From Terriglobales bacterium (GTDB taxonomy: Bacteria; Acidobacteriota; Terriglobia; Terriglobales; Acidobacteriaceae): DNA of 64,000 nucleotides. Under the pieces are notes generated by a model. That model was not told the origin of the DNA. It saw only the letters and a list, made by a program, of their open reading frames with translations, and did no database searches. Location of the stretch: the NCBI GenBank assembly GCA_035651655.1, contig DASRFG010000033.1, positions 26,185-90,184 on the forward strand. The letters are read 5' to 3'. Positions within the stretch are counted from its first letter, which is position 1; every line of letters begins with the position of its first letter. The translations under genes and the position numbers were made by a program. Shown here in pieces: positions 46,409 to 54,760 of this stretch.

Positions 46409-46642
46409 CTAATCAAGATCGGGGAGAGAGCACGATCCCGGCCCGCGCGGGTCGCCGCAACTGCCGCAAGGGCCGGCAGCAACGCCAGAGGACGATCCAC
46501 TCTTTGCGGATACAGCGAAAACAGAAAGCTGCGGTTCGAGCTTGCGGCTTTGGCATTTGGGACACTCAGCCTTCTCGGATCCATAAACCAGAGCTTCGAA
46601 CTGCTGGTTGCATTGCTTGCAGATGTACTCAAAAATGGGCAT
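46409..46642 (-). CDS. FmdB-type zinc-ribbon protein
   Basis: 77 residues from the ATG at 46642. Opens with the family signature MPIFEYICKQCNQQFEALV and a second CPKC pair, forming a zinc ribbon; the C-terminus is Gly/Ser/Cys-rich (GPCGSCGDPRGPG) as usual. The longer frame to 46837 has no homology upstream. Function of the family is unsettled (regulator or ribosome-linked). Probably cotranscribed with purU. Confidence 0.88.
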   Translation of the reverse strand: MPIFEYICKQCNQQFEALVYGSEKAECPKCQSRKLEPQLSVFAVSAKSGSSSGVAAGPCGSCGDPRGPGSCSLPDLD

Positions 46643-46678
46643 CAGTGTGACTCCAGCTATATTGTAGGGAATCGAGTG

Positions 46679-47707
46679 GTGTTTCCGTCCAAAAAAATTG
46701 TAGTGTTGACGCCGGATACGAATGCCGTGGAAGGCTTCCAACCAGCGGACTTCTGCCCCCGGCGAGGACTGGGAGGGGGTCATCGCCAAACCCTGGCCAA
46801 CCCGTTTTTTCCGCGATTTCTCAGACTTCCTGGCCACGAGGAGCAGCTGTTTGAGGTGGAGGATGGCGCGCGGGTGTTATGCCACTGCCACTGGCAACGC
46901 GACCGGCAGTCCGCGTTGACGATTTTGATTGTGCACGGGCTTGAGGGCTCCAGCGAATCAAGCTATGTGCGCGGAACAACCCACAAGGCGTTTAGCGCGG
47001 GGATGAATGTGGTGCGCATGAACGTGCGCAATTGCGGTGGAACCGAACACCTTGCGCCGAGCTTGTATCACTCGGGACTGTCTGCCGATATTGATGCGGT
47101 CACACGCGCGCTGATCAGCGAGCACAAGCTTCGGCGCCTGGCGTTGATCGGATTTTCCATGGGCGGCAATCAGGTGCTGAAGTTGGCAGGGGAGTGGGGA
47201 ACCGAAGGCCCAAGTGAACTCCGCGCGGTGGTGGCAGTTTCGCCGGCGATTGATCTGGGGCCCTCGGCGGACGCCCTGCACCTGCCGGCCAACCGGGTTT
47301 ATGAGTGGCATTTTCTGTGGTTGCTGAAGCGGCGGCTGCGGCGCAAGGCGCGGCTGTTCGCTGATGCCTACGATCTGGATTGCCTCCGCGGTGTGCGGAC
47401 GTTGCGGCAGTTCGATAACCAGGTGACGGCGCGATATTGCAATTTTGCCGATGCCGACGATTATTACCGCCGCGCTTCTGCGTTTCCGGTGCTGGACCGC
47501 ATCGCGGCGCCGACGTTGGTGATCCACGCCAAAGACGACCCGTTTATCCGTATTTTGCCGGAGACGCGGGCCAAGCTGCTGGCGAATCCGAAAATTCATC
47601 TGATCGAGACGAAACATGGCGGGCACTGCGGATTCCTAGCTGCGGCGGATGGCTACGATGGCCGCTGGGCGGAGCGCACTGCGGTCGAATTTCTCACGCG
47701 GTTCTGA
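46679..47707 (+). CDS. YheT/ABHD1-type alpha/beta hydrolase
   Basis: About 342 residues. HRQTLANPFFPR near the N-terminus is typical of the COG0429 group; the serine nucleophile is in GFSMGGNQVLKLAGEWG, the acid in HAKDDPFIR and the His in HGGHCGFL. The nucleotides 46676-46681 give two adjacent GTG codons; AGGGA at 46666-46670 favours 46679, but a GTG at 46727 is also possible, so the start is uncertain by up to 16 codons. Divergent from the FmdB gene with a very short gap. Confidence 0.82.
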   Translation: MFPSKKIVVLTPDTNAVEGFQPADFCPRRGLGGGHRQTLANPFFPRFLRLPGHEEQLFEVEDGARVLCHCHWQRDRQSALTILIVHGLEGSSESSYVRGTTHKAFSAGMNVVRMNVRNCGGTEHLAPSLYHSGLSADIDAVTRALISEHKLRRLALIGFSMGGNQVLKLAGEWGTEGPSELRAVVAVSPAIDLGPSADALHLPANRVYEWHFLWLLKRRLRRKARLFADAYDLDCLRGVRTLRQFDNQVTARYCNFADADDYYRRASAFPVLDRIAAPTLVIHAKDDPFIRILPETRAKLLANPKIHLIETKHGGHCGFLAAADGYDGRWAERTAVEFLTRF

Positions 47708-47739
47708 CCGGGCGGCGACCTTTCGTTTACGATAGCTGC

Positions 47740-48327
47740 GTGCAGGCTGACTTCTCGGTGGAGCTGGGCGCAGAGGACCCGACTCTGGCAGTCCCCTGGG
47801 TCTCGCCCGATGGTACGCAGCGTTACTACGACCTGAAGCACCACCCCGAGCAATTGGAGAAAGTCACCGAGGCGCAGCAGAGCGTGCCTCTGCATGAGTT
47901 TCTAATTTCCATCAACTCCGCCCCCAGTATTTTCGCGACTGCCAAGTGCGATACCTGGGCGACCCAGCAGATGGACGCCGAAGACGAAATTTTCGGAGCT
48001 ACGTGGAAATGGGCGTCCTATATAGATTTGTTTGCGGCTTCCAAAGAATTGCAGGCTTCGTTCAAAGGACATGAGCGGCTGGCTGCCAAACTTGTGAAGT
48101 TGCTCAAGCGGGTGCCGGAAATTCCTGCGGGGGCTGAATTTGTGGTGCGACGCGCCTACTTCCAAACGGATGAGTCAAAAACGAAACATCGCGAGGGTTT
48201 CTACTTTACGTTTTATCTTTCGGGGTATGGCGACGACGAGGAAGAAGCCCACAAGCGCTGGATGATCGGGCTGAAGCTGGTGGAGAATGCGCTGCTGCAG
48301 TTATCGGCCTCAGAGGCTGCGCGCTAG
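47740..48327 (+). CDS. Conserved-looking protein of unknown function
   Basis: 195 residues from the GTG at 47740; the longest frame (47437) would run inside the hydrolase gene. Contains WVSPDGTQRYYDLKHHPEQL, a central ATAKCDTWATQQMDAEDEIF and a C-terminal FVVRRAYFQTDESKTKHREG, then a long helix. Mostly soluble mixed alpha/beta. No family recognised. Starts 32 bases after the hydrolase gene and overlaps the next minus-strand gene by 4 bases. Confidence 0.7.
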   Translation: MQADFSVELGAEDPTLAVPWVSPDGTQRYYDLKHHPEQLEKVTEAQQSVPLHEFLISINSAPSIFATAKCDTWATQQMDAEDEIFGATWKWASYIDLFAASKELQASFKGHERLAAKLVKLLKRVPEIPAGAEFVVRRAYFQTDESKTKHREGFYFTFYLSGYGDDEEEAHKRWMIGLKLVENALLQLSASEAAR

Positions 48328-48524
48328 TCACCCGTTTGTTCGAGCGGCTCATTCCAGGGCGGCGGGGCCGGGATGATCTGTCCGGTGCGCGGGTCGGTCT
48401 GGTTCCAATGGCTGCAACGCATGCAGCGCCAGGGCAAGATGTCTGGGGTCATGGAAACGTGCACCACGGAGATGTGCGTGGTGCCGCAGTTGGCACAATC
48501 TTCAAATTCCATCCGTGCTCGCAT
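48324..48524 (-). CDS. Small zinc-ribbon protein
   Basis: 66 residues: MRARMEFEDCANCGTTH, then LPWRCMRCSHWNQTD and a Pro-rich tail. Two C-x2-C pairs (residues 10/13 and 34/37) with a conventional knuckle spacing suggest one zinc site. A longer open frame upstream (to 48932) is antisense to the AstE-like gene region's reading and shows no homology. Function unknown; overlaps the convergent gene's end by 4 bases. Confidence 0.7.
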   Translation of the reverse strand: MRARMEFEDCANCGTTHISVVHVSMTPDILPWRCMRCSHWNQTDPRTGQIIPAPPPWNEPLEQTGD

Positions 48525-48688
48525 GGCGCACCTCAGTCGTGAAAGAAGCCGGCCCGAATCAGCAAGAAGACATGGAGTAATACTGGAATAGGACACCTGG
48601 GTTATTGCGGGGAGAGTAATCCGAATGCCACGCGGGTGTCTGTGACGCCGGTCAGGCCGGATTGTGACCAGAAACCGGTGGCCCCGCC

Positions 48689-49780
48689 CTACGGCGCTTT
48701 GGCGGCCACCGCGCCGATGTTCGCGATGGTATCGCCCTTCTTCATCGAGGGGACGGCGCAAATATAAAGGATGACTCCGGCGGCGGGAGCGCGCGCTTCG
48801 TAGATGGTCTTGCCGAAATAATCGGTGACATAGCCGACCTTCATGCCGGCGGCTACATAAGTTCCGCGACGCAGCAGGGGATAAAAAATTCCCGGCTGGT
48901 CGCTGGAAATGGTTTCGATCTTCTCGATCCACACCGGATGTTCAACCGGGGTGGCGGTGCCGGGCAGCATCTTCAGATAACGCATCACGCTCAAGGTGCC
49001 ATCCGCAAGGGCGGCAACGTCTTCGGGCTCGACCGTGCCTGCATAACCGGCTTCGACAGCGATGGAAGGCTTTCCGCGAACCGAAGAGGTGTTATCCAGA
49101 TAACGGGTGGCGTTCAGATCTTTGGGCCGGTCAGTCCAGATGATGATGTGGTCGAGGCCGAACGCCAGCACCATGTCGCGGGAGATGGCGTCCTGCCTGG
49201 CGTTGCCGGTGGGCGCCCAGTAACTGTAGGGGCGGAGGCTCTCATCGAGGTCGCCGCCATGGTAGTCAATCAGGTAGTCGCTGCGGTCAACCACCTGATG
49301 AGTGATGAGCCAGGAGGCGCGCTCGGTCTGGGTGCCATCGGCTTTACCGGGATAAAAACGGTTCATGCTCTTGTTGTCCACCGGATTGACGTGCGGAACT
49401 TTTTGCTCGAACGAAGCCAGATTGACCAGCGGCAGCAGGATCACGGTTCCAGAAACTTCGGCGGGATCGAGTGTGGCGATCAGCTTTTCGACGGCGATGA
49501 TAGATGCGTACTCAGTCCCATGTGAGCCGGAGACCAGCGCCAGCACCGGGCCGGGTTTCGCGCCATTGACTACGACGACGGGGATGTTGGCGGCAGCGTC
49601 CACGCCAGCGGGCACTTCGAGAAAGCCAGTTGCCTTCTGGCCGGGAGCGGCGGATGCGGTGCCGACGGTGAAGGTCTTCGGTTGCGCTTGGGCGTGGGCT
49701 GGTGGCACGGCGCTGCTTGCCAGAGTGGCGAGTGACAGAACGGTAATCAGGCAGACTTCAATGCGGGCGCGTGTGAGCAT
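48689..49780 (-). CDS. Secreted succinylglutamate desuccinylase/aspartoacylase-like M14 hydrolase
   Basis: 363 residues from the ATG at 49780 (GGAG 6 bases upstream; a Met five codons earlier is in frame). Signal peptide ends near AHAQAQP. Zinc ligands: His and Glu in SGSHGTEYASI and a later His in DYHGGD; MNRFYPGK binds the substrate carboxylate in this family. C-terminal barrel (about 260-363) has IFYPLLRRGTYVAAG, common to AstE-like proteins. Exported members are less common than cytosolic AstE; substrate unknown. Confidence 0.85.
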   Translation of the reverse strand: MLTRARIEVCLITVLSLATLASSAVPPAHAQAQPKTFTVGTASAAPGQKATGFLEVPAGVDAAANIPVVVVNGAKPGPVLALVSGSHGTEYASIIAVEKLIATLDPAEVSGTVILLPLVNLASFEQKVPHVNPVDNKSMNRFYPGKADGTQTERASWLITHQVVDRSDYLIDYHGGDLDESLRPYSYWAPTGNARQDAISRDMVLAFGLDHIIIWTDRPKDLNATRYLDNTSSVRGKPSIAVEAGYAGTVEPEDVAALADGTLSVMRYLKMLPGTATPVEHPVWIEKIETISSDQPGIFYPLLRRGTYVAAGMKVGYVTDYFGKTIYEARAPAAGVILYICAVPSMKKGDTIANIGAVAAKAP

Positions 49781-50237
49781 CGCTTTCTCCGGCAAATAAC
49801 CGCGCAGTATACATCGGTGAGATGGGGACCTGGTGAAGACGTTACTTCAGCGGCTGAAGCCGCTTTCCTGCAGCGGTGGGGCGGCGTAGCTAAAGCTACG
49901 CCCTTTCAAAACAGCGGATTGGTGTGGCCATGTGTGGCGCGGACGAATTACCAAAGCTGAATCGGTCCGGCTTGGCGTAATGCTGGATTTGCAGCAAAAG
50001 CCCGTAGCTCAGCGTTTGCAAAATAGAACTTACTGTCGGAGCAAGGTAACTAAAGTACTCATTTCTTGCACTCTTAGATTCGGCCACTTACACGCCACTC
50101 CCTTTTGTACCCCTCGCTTGAAATCTGATCTACCACAGTAATCTTCAGTCTCCATCAACTTTAGAGATAGCCTCGAAGGGTAACTCAGTTTTGTGCACTT
50201 TTTTCGCCCTTGGGCAAGATGGAAGGTGGTTAAGGAA
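49781..50237. other. Intergenic region upstream of the PilX-like gene
   Basis: 457 bases between divergent genes. Holds a pair of adjacent palindromes at 49849-49902 (listed separately). The remaining part is AT-richer after 50020, which could include the promoter of the PilX-like gene, but no clear -35/-10 pair was found. Confidence 0.45.
49849..49902. repeat. Paired palindromes, REP/MITE-like
   Basis: AGCGGCT-GA-AGCCGCT (49849-49864, 7-pair stem) and GGCGTAGCT-AA-AGCTACGCC (49883-49902, 9-pair stem) are 18 bases apart and followed by CTTTCAAAA. This arrangement looks like the short dispersed palindromic elements of acidobacterial genomes. Copy number cannot be judged here. Confidence 0.5.
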
Positions 50238-51707
50238 ATGACGGAACGCGTGGAGGCAAATGGACGTGGAATTGCTTTGTTGTTGTGTCTTTTCGCGCTT
50301 CTGATCCTGACTGCAATCGCCCTGGGGCTAATTTATATGGGTGACACGGAAACCAGGATTAACAGCAACTTCCGCTCTTCCCAGCAGGCGTACTTCGAAG
50401 CCAGAGCGGGCTTGGAAGAGGTTCGTGATCGGATGCGTGGTAGCGCTCCGTCGCCGCTTGCACTGCCGGCGCAGATGCCAGCCCCAGGTGGCGGCGTCCT
50501 TTACTTACTCAATCCATCTGGCGGGGGCGACGTAGTGCAGCCCTGGAATGCTGCCAATGCATATTTTGATACTGAATTGTGCCATGAGAACTACACCGGC
50601 CTCGGTCTGGTTAACCCGGGGCAGGGCATAGCATGCGGCTCCGTACCGGCGGGCGCTGGTTGGTACACGACTGGGAACAGTACTGCGCCCTATGCCAACA
50701 CGATTGCGGCAATGCAATACAAATGGGTCCGAGTCACGCTGAAAGGGAACGGGTCGTCTGAACCATACTATGTGAATAACAGCAGCGCGCTGGCAACACT
50801 GGGAACCCAGATTTGCTGGACCGGCGAGAGCGAAGTTTTGCTCGCCGGAGGTGCGGCGCACTGTGCCGCGATGAACCCGAATTACGCTCCGGTATACATG
50901 CTCACCTCTTTGGCAGTCACGCCAACGGGTGGCAGGAGGATGCTGAAGATGGAGGTAGCAAGGGTAACCGTACCCCCTTTGCCATCGCCGTTTACCTTCG
51001 ATGGCCCTGGCGCCAGCTACAGCGCTCCTAACTCTAATAATTTTGTTGTCGATGGCTCCGACCAGCGCGGTTGTGGTGGCGCAGCTGCTCCCGCACTTCC
51101 CGGAGTAGGCGCGTGGGACGACAGTTCACAGACCACAATTACAGCTGCTATTCCACGGCCAGATCACTACACCGGCAGCGGCTCTTCTTCACCAAACGTG
51201 CAGAACGTGAACACAACGTTAGACCCTGCTTGGAAAACCGTCGATGGCCTTAATAAAGTCGTCTCGCTGGTAACTTCTGCTGCGAACCAGGTGTATACGG
51301 GGGACCAATCTGGAATACCTCTGGGTAGCGATCCTAGTCCTCTGGTGACGGTGGTCAAGGGCGACCTTACCATGTCAGGAGCAACCACAGGCGCCGGTAT
51401 CTTGCTCGTCACTGGAACTCTGACCTTGAGTGGCAATTTCAGCTATGATGGCGTGATCTTGGTGATAGGTGCTGGCGTCTTGAATGCTAACGGTGGCGGT
51501 AATGGCGCCATTAACGGGGGCATTCTGGTCGCGCGAACCTTGGACGCTGCGGGCAATCCGCTTGCCGCCAAGGCTGCTCCCGGCGCCCCAACAATCGATT
51601 GGAGCGGCGGCGGCGGCAATGGCGTCCGTTACGACAGTTGCTATACGAATCTGACGGCGAACCGCTTCTCATTCAAAGCCTTAGCTTTGAATGAAGCGGC
51701 TTACTGA
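50238..51707 (+). CDS. PilX-like pilus assembly protein
   Basis: 489 residues from the ATG at 50238; a GTG at 50226 is an alternative. After a short basic stretch (ERVEANGRG) comes IALLLCLFALLILTAIALGL, then YMGDTETRINSNFRSSQQAY. This hydrophobic-helix-plus-acidic layout with an Arg/Gly before the helix is the PilX N-terminal pattern of minor pilins. The rest is a large Gly/Ser/Asn-rich exported region with five or six Cys (about residues 150-489), much longer than typical PilX. A long repeat-like Gly-Gly-Asn tract lies near 435-445. It stands alone, away from pilMNOPQ. Confidence 0.8.
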   Translation: MTERVEANGRGIALLLCLFALLILTAIALGLIYMGDTETRINSNFRSSQQAYFEARAGLEEVRDRMRGSAPSPLALPAQMPAPGGGVLYLLNPSGGGDVVQPWNAANAYFDTELCHENYTGLGLVNPGQGIACGSVPAGAGWYTTGNSTAPYANTIAAMQYKWVRVTLKGNGSSEPYYVNNSSALATLGTQICWTGESEVLLAGGAAHCAAMNPNYAPVYMLTSLAVTPTGGRRMLKMEVARVTVPPLPSPFTFDGPGASYSAPNSNNFVVDGSDQRGCGGAAAPALPGVGAWDDSSQTTITAAIPRPDHYTGSGSSSPNVQNVNTTLDPAWKTVDGLNKVVSLVTSAANQVYTGDQSGIPLGSDPSPLVTVVKGDLTMSGATTGAGILLVTGTLTLSGNFSYDGVILVIGAGVLNANGGGNGAINGGILVARTLDAAGNPLAAKAAPGAPTIDWSGGGGNGVRYDSCYTNLTANRFSFKALALNEAAY

Positions 51708-51774
51708 ACTGCTTTGGGCTTTGCAGGAGCACGAAAAGTGGCGCAGGCGACGCCCTCTAAGCCGAGCTCTGACG

Positions 51775-51945
51775 TTTCAGTTCCAGCGTGGTCTCGCAAC
51801 GAATCTTTACCAGCTTGGCATTCCAGAAACCCCGATCCAGTGAATCATGCGCCATTCGGATGTAAGCATTACTGGTGGGGCCTACGTCAAGCGAGTAGAT
51901 TCGCTAGTCAATGGCGCAATCGATCAAATTGAATACCGCGATTGA
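51775..51945 (+). pseudogene. Decayed C-terminal fragment of a tyrosine recombinase
   Basis: In one frame the region reads RGLATNLYQLGIPETPIQ, then an in-frame TGA (51841-51843), then IMRHSDVSITGGAYVKRVDS and NGAIDQIEYRD. These match the C-terminal box of phage-type integrases: the second Arg (RGLAT), the R-H-S motif and the nucleophile Tyr (GAYVK). The upstream domain and most of the catalytic part are missing. A relic of an integrated element, about 150 bases upstream of tRNA-Arg. Confidence 0.7.
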
Positions 51946-52092
51946 AAAGCTTGGAAGCAAGAGGTTGCAAGAGCGTTTCTGAGCAGTGTCTATGCTGGTT
52001 TCAGCAATATTCGCAAGATTTCAGAAGTAAAATTAAGAAGTAGTGAGAGCAGGGCGAGTGAGAATATTTGCGAATGCTAGAATTTAAAGAAC

Positions 52093-52169
52093 GGGCCCGT
52101 AGCTCAACTGGAAAGAGCATCGGATTTCTAATCCGAGGGTTGGGTGTTCGAGTCACCCCGGGCCTACCA
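52093..52169 (+). tRNA. tRNA-Arg(TCT)
   Basis: A 77-base cloverleaf: acceptor GGGCCCG/CGGGCCT (one G-U), D stem GCTC/GAGC, anticodon stem TCGGA/TCCGA around loop TTTCTAA with anticodon TCT at 52127-52129, T stem GGGTG/CACCC with TTCGAGT loop, then discriminator A and encoded CCA. Reads AGA and AGG codons. The open frame crossing it (52068-52271) is not a gene. Confidence 0.97.
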
Positions 52170-52222
52170 TTCATGCGGGTGCAGTCGGCGCTGAATCTCT
52201 TTCTTGCGCTCCGACACATCAT

Positions 52223-52768
52223 CTACTCTCGCCCTTTCTTTGCCGCGCGCCCGCGCTCTACGGCCATGTAGGTCACGGTGTCCCAGGCGTTGTGGATCCC
52301 GATCAGTAGCAGCAGGAGCGCAGTGCCAGCGACTGCGAACAAAGACGGCGTAGGATGCCGGTGCAGCAGGGCAGCTGACGCTAATAATGCCGCGTATCCG
52401 AGCAATGGAAGCATGATGTACCAGGCCCAGTCTTCCTTGTCCGGGTGATAGCCAGTCTGCCGGCGCGCATGCCGGACGACGCTAATGGCGTACGCGAGTC
52501 CTATAGCTCCGCAGGCGCCAAGCCCATAGCCGGCGCTGGAAAGAGTGTGCCAGGGCGCGCTCATGATCGCCGAGATGAGCAGCGAGGCGCAAAAATGCAC
52601 CACGGTCGGCGAGCCGAAGGCGCGAATCTCCAGCATGCTGGTTGCCGCTTCCATGTCCGCGACCAGCGCGATCACCACGAATTGCAGTCCGGTCAGGGCC
52701 CCGGCGGAGGAGCCGACGATGACGTAGAAACTTTCCCACTGCGAGAGCGGCGAGACTGCGGCCTCCAT
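52223..52768 (-). CDS. Multi-pass membrane protein of unknown function
   Basis: 181 residues with about five hydrophobic segments (about 20-40, 55-75, 80-95, 118-140, 145-160). GALTGLQFVVIALVADM and WYIMLPLLGYAALLAS are typical membrane stretches. No family recognised; the N-terminus keeps PLSQWESFYVIVGSSAGALT, a pattern met in small integral proteins of soil bacteria. Confidence 0.7.
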   Translation of the reverse strand: MEAAVSPLSQWESFYVIVGSSAGALTGLQFVVIALVADMEAATSMLEIRAFGSPTVVHFCASLLISAIMSAPWHTLSSAGYGLGACGAIGLAYAISVVRHARRQTGYHPDKEDWAWYIMLPLLGYAALLASAALLHRHPTPSLFAVAGTALLLLLIGIHNAWDTVTYMAVERGRAAKKGRE

Positions 52769-52837
52769 GATCGCGCAATCCTCCTCTTGAGGGCAGAAAC
52801 TTTATCATGAGCGTAGGGGAATGGAAGGCGAGCTGAG

Positions 52838-53044
52838 TTAAGAACCTGATGGTGAGCGGAGAGCGATGGCGTATTGCTTGATGGCTGCAACCTCGGCAAG
52901 AATGGCCGCTCCTAAACGCATGGCGTCTTGCTTGGCGGGGCCGATGATGTGCGAAGCCAGGGTGACAAGATCGTTGGCGTGGGTTTCCACAAGGTCCAGA
53001 TGCATTTGCAGGCCTTCGAACTTATCTGATTGCAGTCGGGCCAT
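52838..53044 (-). CDS. Small helical protein of unknown function
   Basis: 68 residues from the ATG at 53044, with CTGAGGAAG just upstream; a longer frame starts at 53116. Two predicted helices rich in Leu/Val/Ala (EGLQMHLDLVETHANDLVTL and AMRLGAAILAEVAAIKQY) could pair with each other. No known domain. Confidence 0.5.
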   Translation of the reverse strand: MARLQSDKFEGLQMHLDLVETHANDLVTLASHIIGPAKQDAMRLGAAILAEVAAIKQYAIALRSPSGS

Positions 53045-53121
53045 AGGCTTCCTCAGGGGACCGCGATATGGGGCAGGGGGATGAGTGTCTGTGCGTCGCA
53101 TTCTCGCGGTCCGCATAAGTT

Positions 53122-53289
53122 TTATTTTTCATGTCTTAGTTTCTGCTTTATCACGACGGCGGTGCCATCTTCGCGTGCGTGCTTGGCGGCGCAGTGCTTC
53201 TTGAACTCGCGTTGCAGCGCGCGCATGGCATGCTCGGCATCTTTAAACTTTCCATCCAGCTTCAGGTCAGCGGCGCAAAGGGAGCACAT
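53122..53289 (-). CDS. Small Cys/His protein of unknown function
   Basis: 55 residues from the ATG at 53289; a GTG at 53361 gives a longer version with a hydrophobic N-terminus. CSLC near the start, then HCAAKH near residue 40, is a C-x2-C plus C-x3-H pattern that could bind one zinc, with a helix between (DAEHAMRALQREFKK). Function unknown. Confidence 0.5.
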   Translation of the reverse strand: MCSLCAADLKLDGKFKDAEHAMRALQREFKKHCAAKHAREDGTAVVIKQKLRHEK

Positions 53290-53716
53290 CCCAACTGCCC
53301 CAGAGCTTTGTAACAGTTTGAAGATCAGCAGGGGCTTGGCCACGGCAACAAGATGACACACTTTTAACGCTGACGCTAGGGGCTTAACGTTGGCGTTATG
53401 TGGCTAGTAACTAGGGATTTGGACCGAGTTTCGGCTCGTCAGAAATAGGGCTTGCGGCGGACAAGAGTGTCCGCCCTACACCGCCTGCCAAATCGTATAG
53501 CGGGGAGGGAGGGACGAAATGCATTGTGCTCGCCTGCACCGACGGAGGGCGCCTATCCCCCAGTAGATAAGGGAAGTGCCCGAAGCCACGTAGGGGCAGC
53601 CGCCCATTGCGCTATAGAGCTTTCCCCGGATTTCCACACTGCCAGTTCTGGGCTTCTCTAATCTCTGTGGATTTTTGTGTGGATAAGGAGCCAGCCTTCT
53701 CAGCAGGGGAAAACGC
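53290..53716. other. Intergenic region with one palindrome
   Basis: 427 bases between two minus-strand genes. Contains the palindrome at 53456-53475 (listed separately) and a weakly palindromic TAACGC...GCGTTA stretch around 53362-53400. No supportable gene. Confidence 0.4.
53456..53475. repeat. Short dispersed-type palindrome
   Basis: GGCGGACA-AGAG-TGTCCGCC, a perfect 8-pair stem with a 4-base loop, followed by CTACAC. The flank TTGCGGCGGACAAGAG resembles short palindromic elements known from acidobacterial intergenic regions. It differs in sequence from the pair at 49849-49902. Confidence 0.5.
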
Positions 53717-54103
53717 TTAGCTGGAAAAGCGGGTCACCAGCTGCCGAACGACCTCCACGAAGTGCTTCACCGGTTCACCCTTACTTATAAAAGCGTCAAT
53801 GTGCTGCAAGGTGTCCGGGTCAGTGCCTGAATGGAGGAGGATGGGTACGGTTGGCCTGAGCGCCTTAAGCTGGCGCGCCAATTGAGAACCGCTGGCCCCG
53901 CGCAGCATGTGGTCTGCAATAACCAGACTAATGGGTGCCTCACGGAAGGTCGCCAGCGCCTCTTCAGTCGTGGTTGCCTGTAAGACTTGGTAGCCTTCCA
54001 GCGATAAAATCTGCTGCAGCATGAGGAGTTGGGCGGGGTCGTCCTCAACGCATAGGACTACGGACCTGCTGGCATGGATCGACGGTATGGCTGGATGCAA
54101 CAA
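53717..54103 (-). CDS. Stand-alone receiver with K-G-E-P switch motif
   Basis: 128 residues. Strand 1 has VVLCVEDDPAQL, the acceptor Asp is in LVIADHMLRGASG, the Ser position is in ILLHSGTD, and the Lys is in FISKGEPVKH. The usual K-P is split by GE, a feature shared with another receiver near 61.7 kb. No output domain. It lies about 0.7 kb downstream (same strand) of a histidine kinase gene, with one small gene between, so it could be that kinase's partner (inference). Confidence 0.82.
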   Translation of the reverse strand: MLHPAIPSIHASRSVVLCVEDDPAQLLMLQQILSLEGYQVLQATTTEEALATFREAPISLVIADHMLRGASGSQLARQLKALRPTVPILLHSGTDPDTLQHIDAFISKGEPVKHFVEVVRQLVTRFSS

Positions 54104-54202
54104 GCGGCACCGTCAACGATGGTGACTCCGAGTGGCTGATCTTGTCAAGTGATGGAGGCCCAGAGGTAACCTGACCTAAGGGCCCGCGAAAAATCAGGAC
54201 CG

Positions 54203-54577
54203 TTAAAGGATGATCAAGGTACGGCGCACGTCGCTTGGTTGCTCGTCCTTGTCTGTGTCCGGTGCGACCTGGGGCTGGACTTTTTGCGGCTTCTTGCCGC
54301 CCTTTTGGACTTGCGGATCCGCAGCGGGAGCGCCCGGCTTAGCGGCCTGCTCCTGGTGGCCGATTTGGGCTTTCAGGGAATTGAGCTGCTGACTGTCGTG
54401 AAAGAGCTCGCGAATGAGCCAGCCTTGGGAGTTGATGGTGTTGCCCTGCTCGACGATGACCATGGTCATAAGACCGTAGGCGACCACGAAAAGCACGGTC
54501 AATAAAGGAAGAAGCGCGCGCTTAGGTTTCCGGGCAACAATTAGTTGGTCTATTTGGTCGGCCAAAGCAGCCCCCAT
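54203..54577 (-). CDS. Single-pass membrane protein, unknown function
   Basis: 124 residues from the ATG at 54577; a longer frame starts at 54643. One hydrophobic segment (about 22-40; LLPLLTVLFVVAYGLMTMVI) is followed by a short coiled-coil-like stretch (about 45-72) and a Pro/Gln/Lys-rich tail. Not recognised. It sits between the receiver and the histidine kinase genes. Confidence 0.55.
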   Translation of the reverse strand: MGAALADQIDQLIVARKPKRALLPLLTVLFVVAYGLMTMVIVEQGNTINSQGWLIRELFHDSQQLNSLKAQIGHQEQAAKPGAPAADPQVQKGGKKPQKVQPQVAPDTDKDEQPSDVRRTLIIL

Positions 54578-54760
54578 CCGCCAATCATTCTGACGACCGC
54601 AATTAAGCACCTTGCTGGCCAGTGTTGCATTCTTGTTAAACACCTTGGAATCAATGCCCTGGGAATTTCAAAAGCAATGCTGCGTCACCCCCGGTGCAAT
54701 CCCGTGCATATAAAAGGAACCCGGAGATGCACAAATCCACGAATCAGAATAGGGGCCCAG

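Noticed and set aside
46079..46678. Upstream extension of the hydrolase frame
   Set aside because: It is the antisense of purU and the FmdB gene; homology starts only near HRQTLANPFF.
52068..52271. 67-codon frame covering tRNA-Arg
   Set aside because: The cloverleaf is perfect; the frame is incidental.
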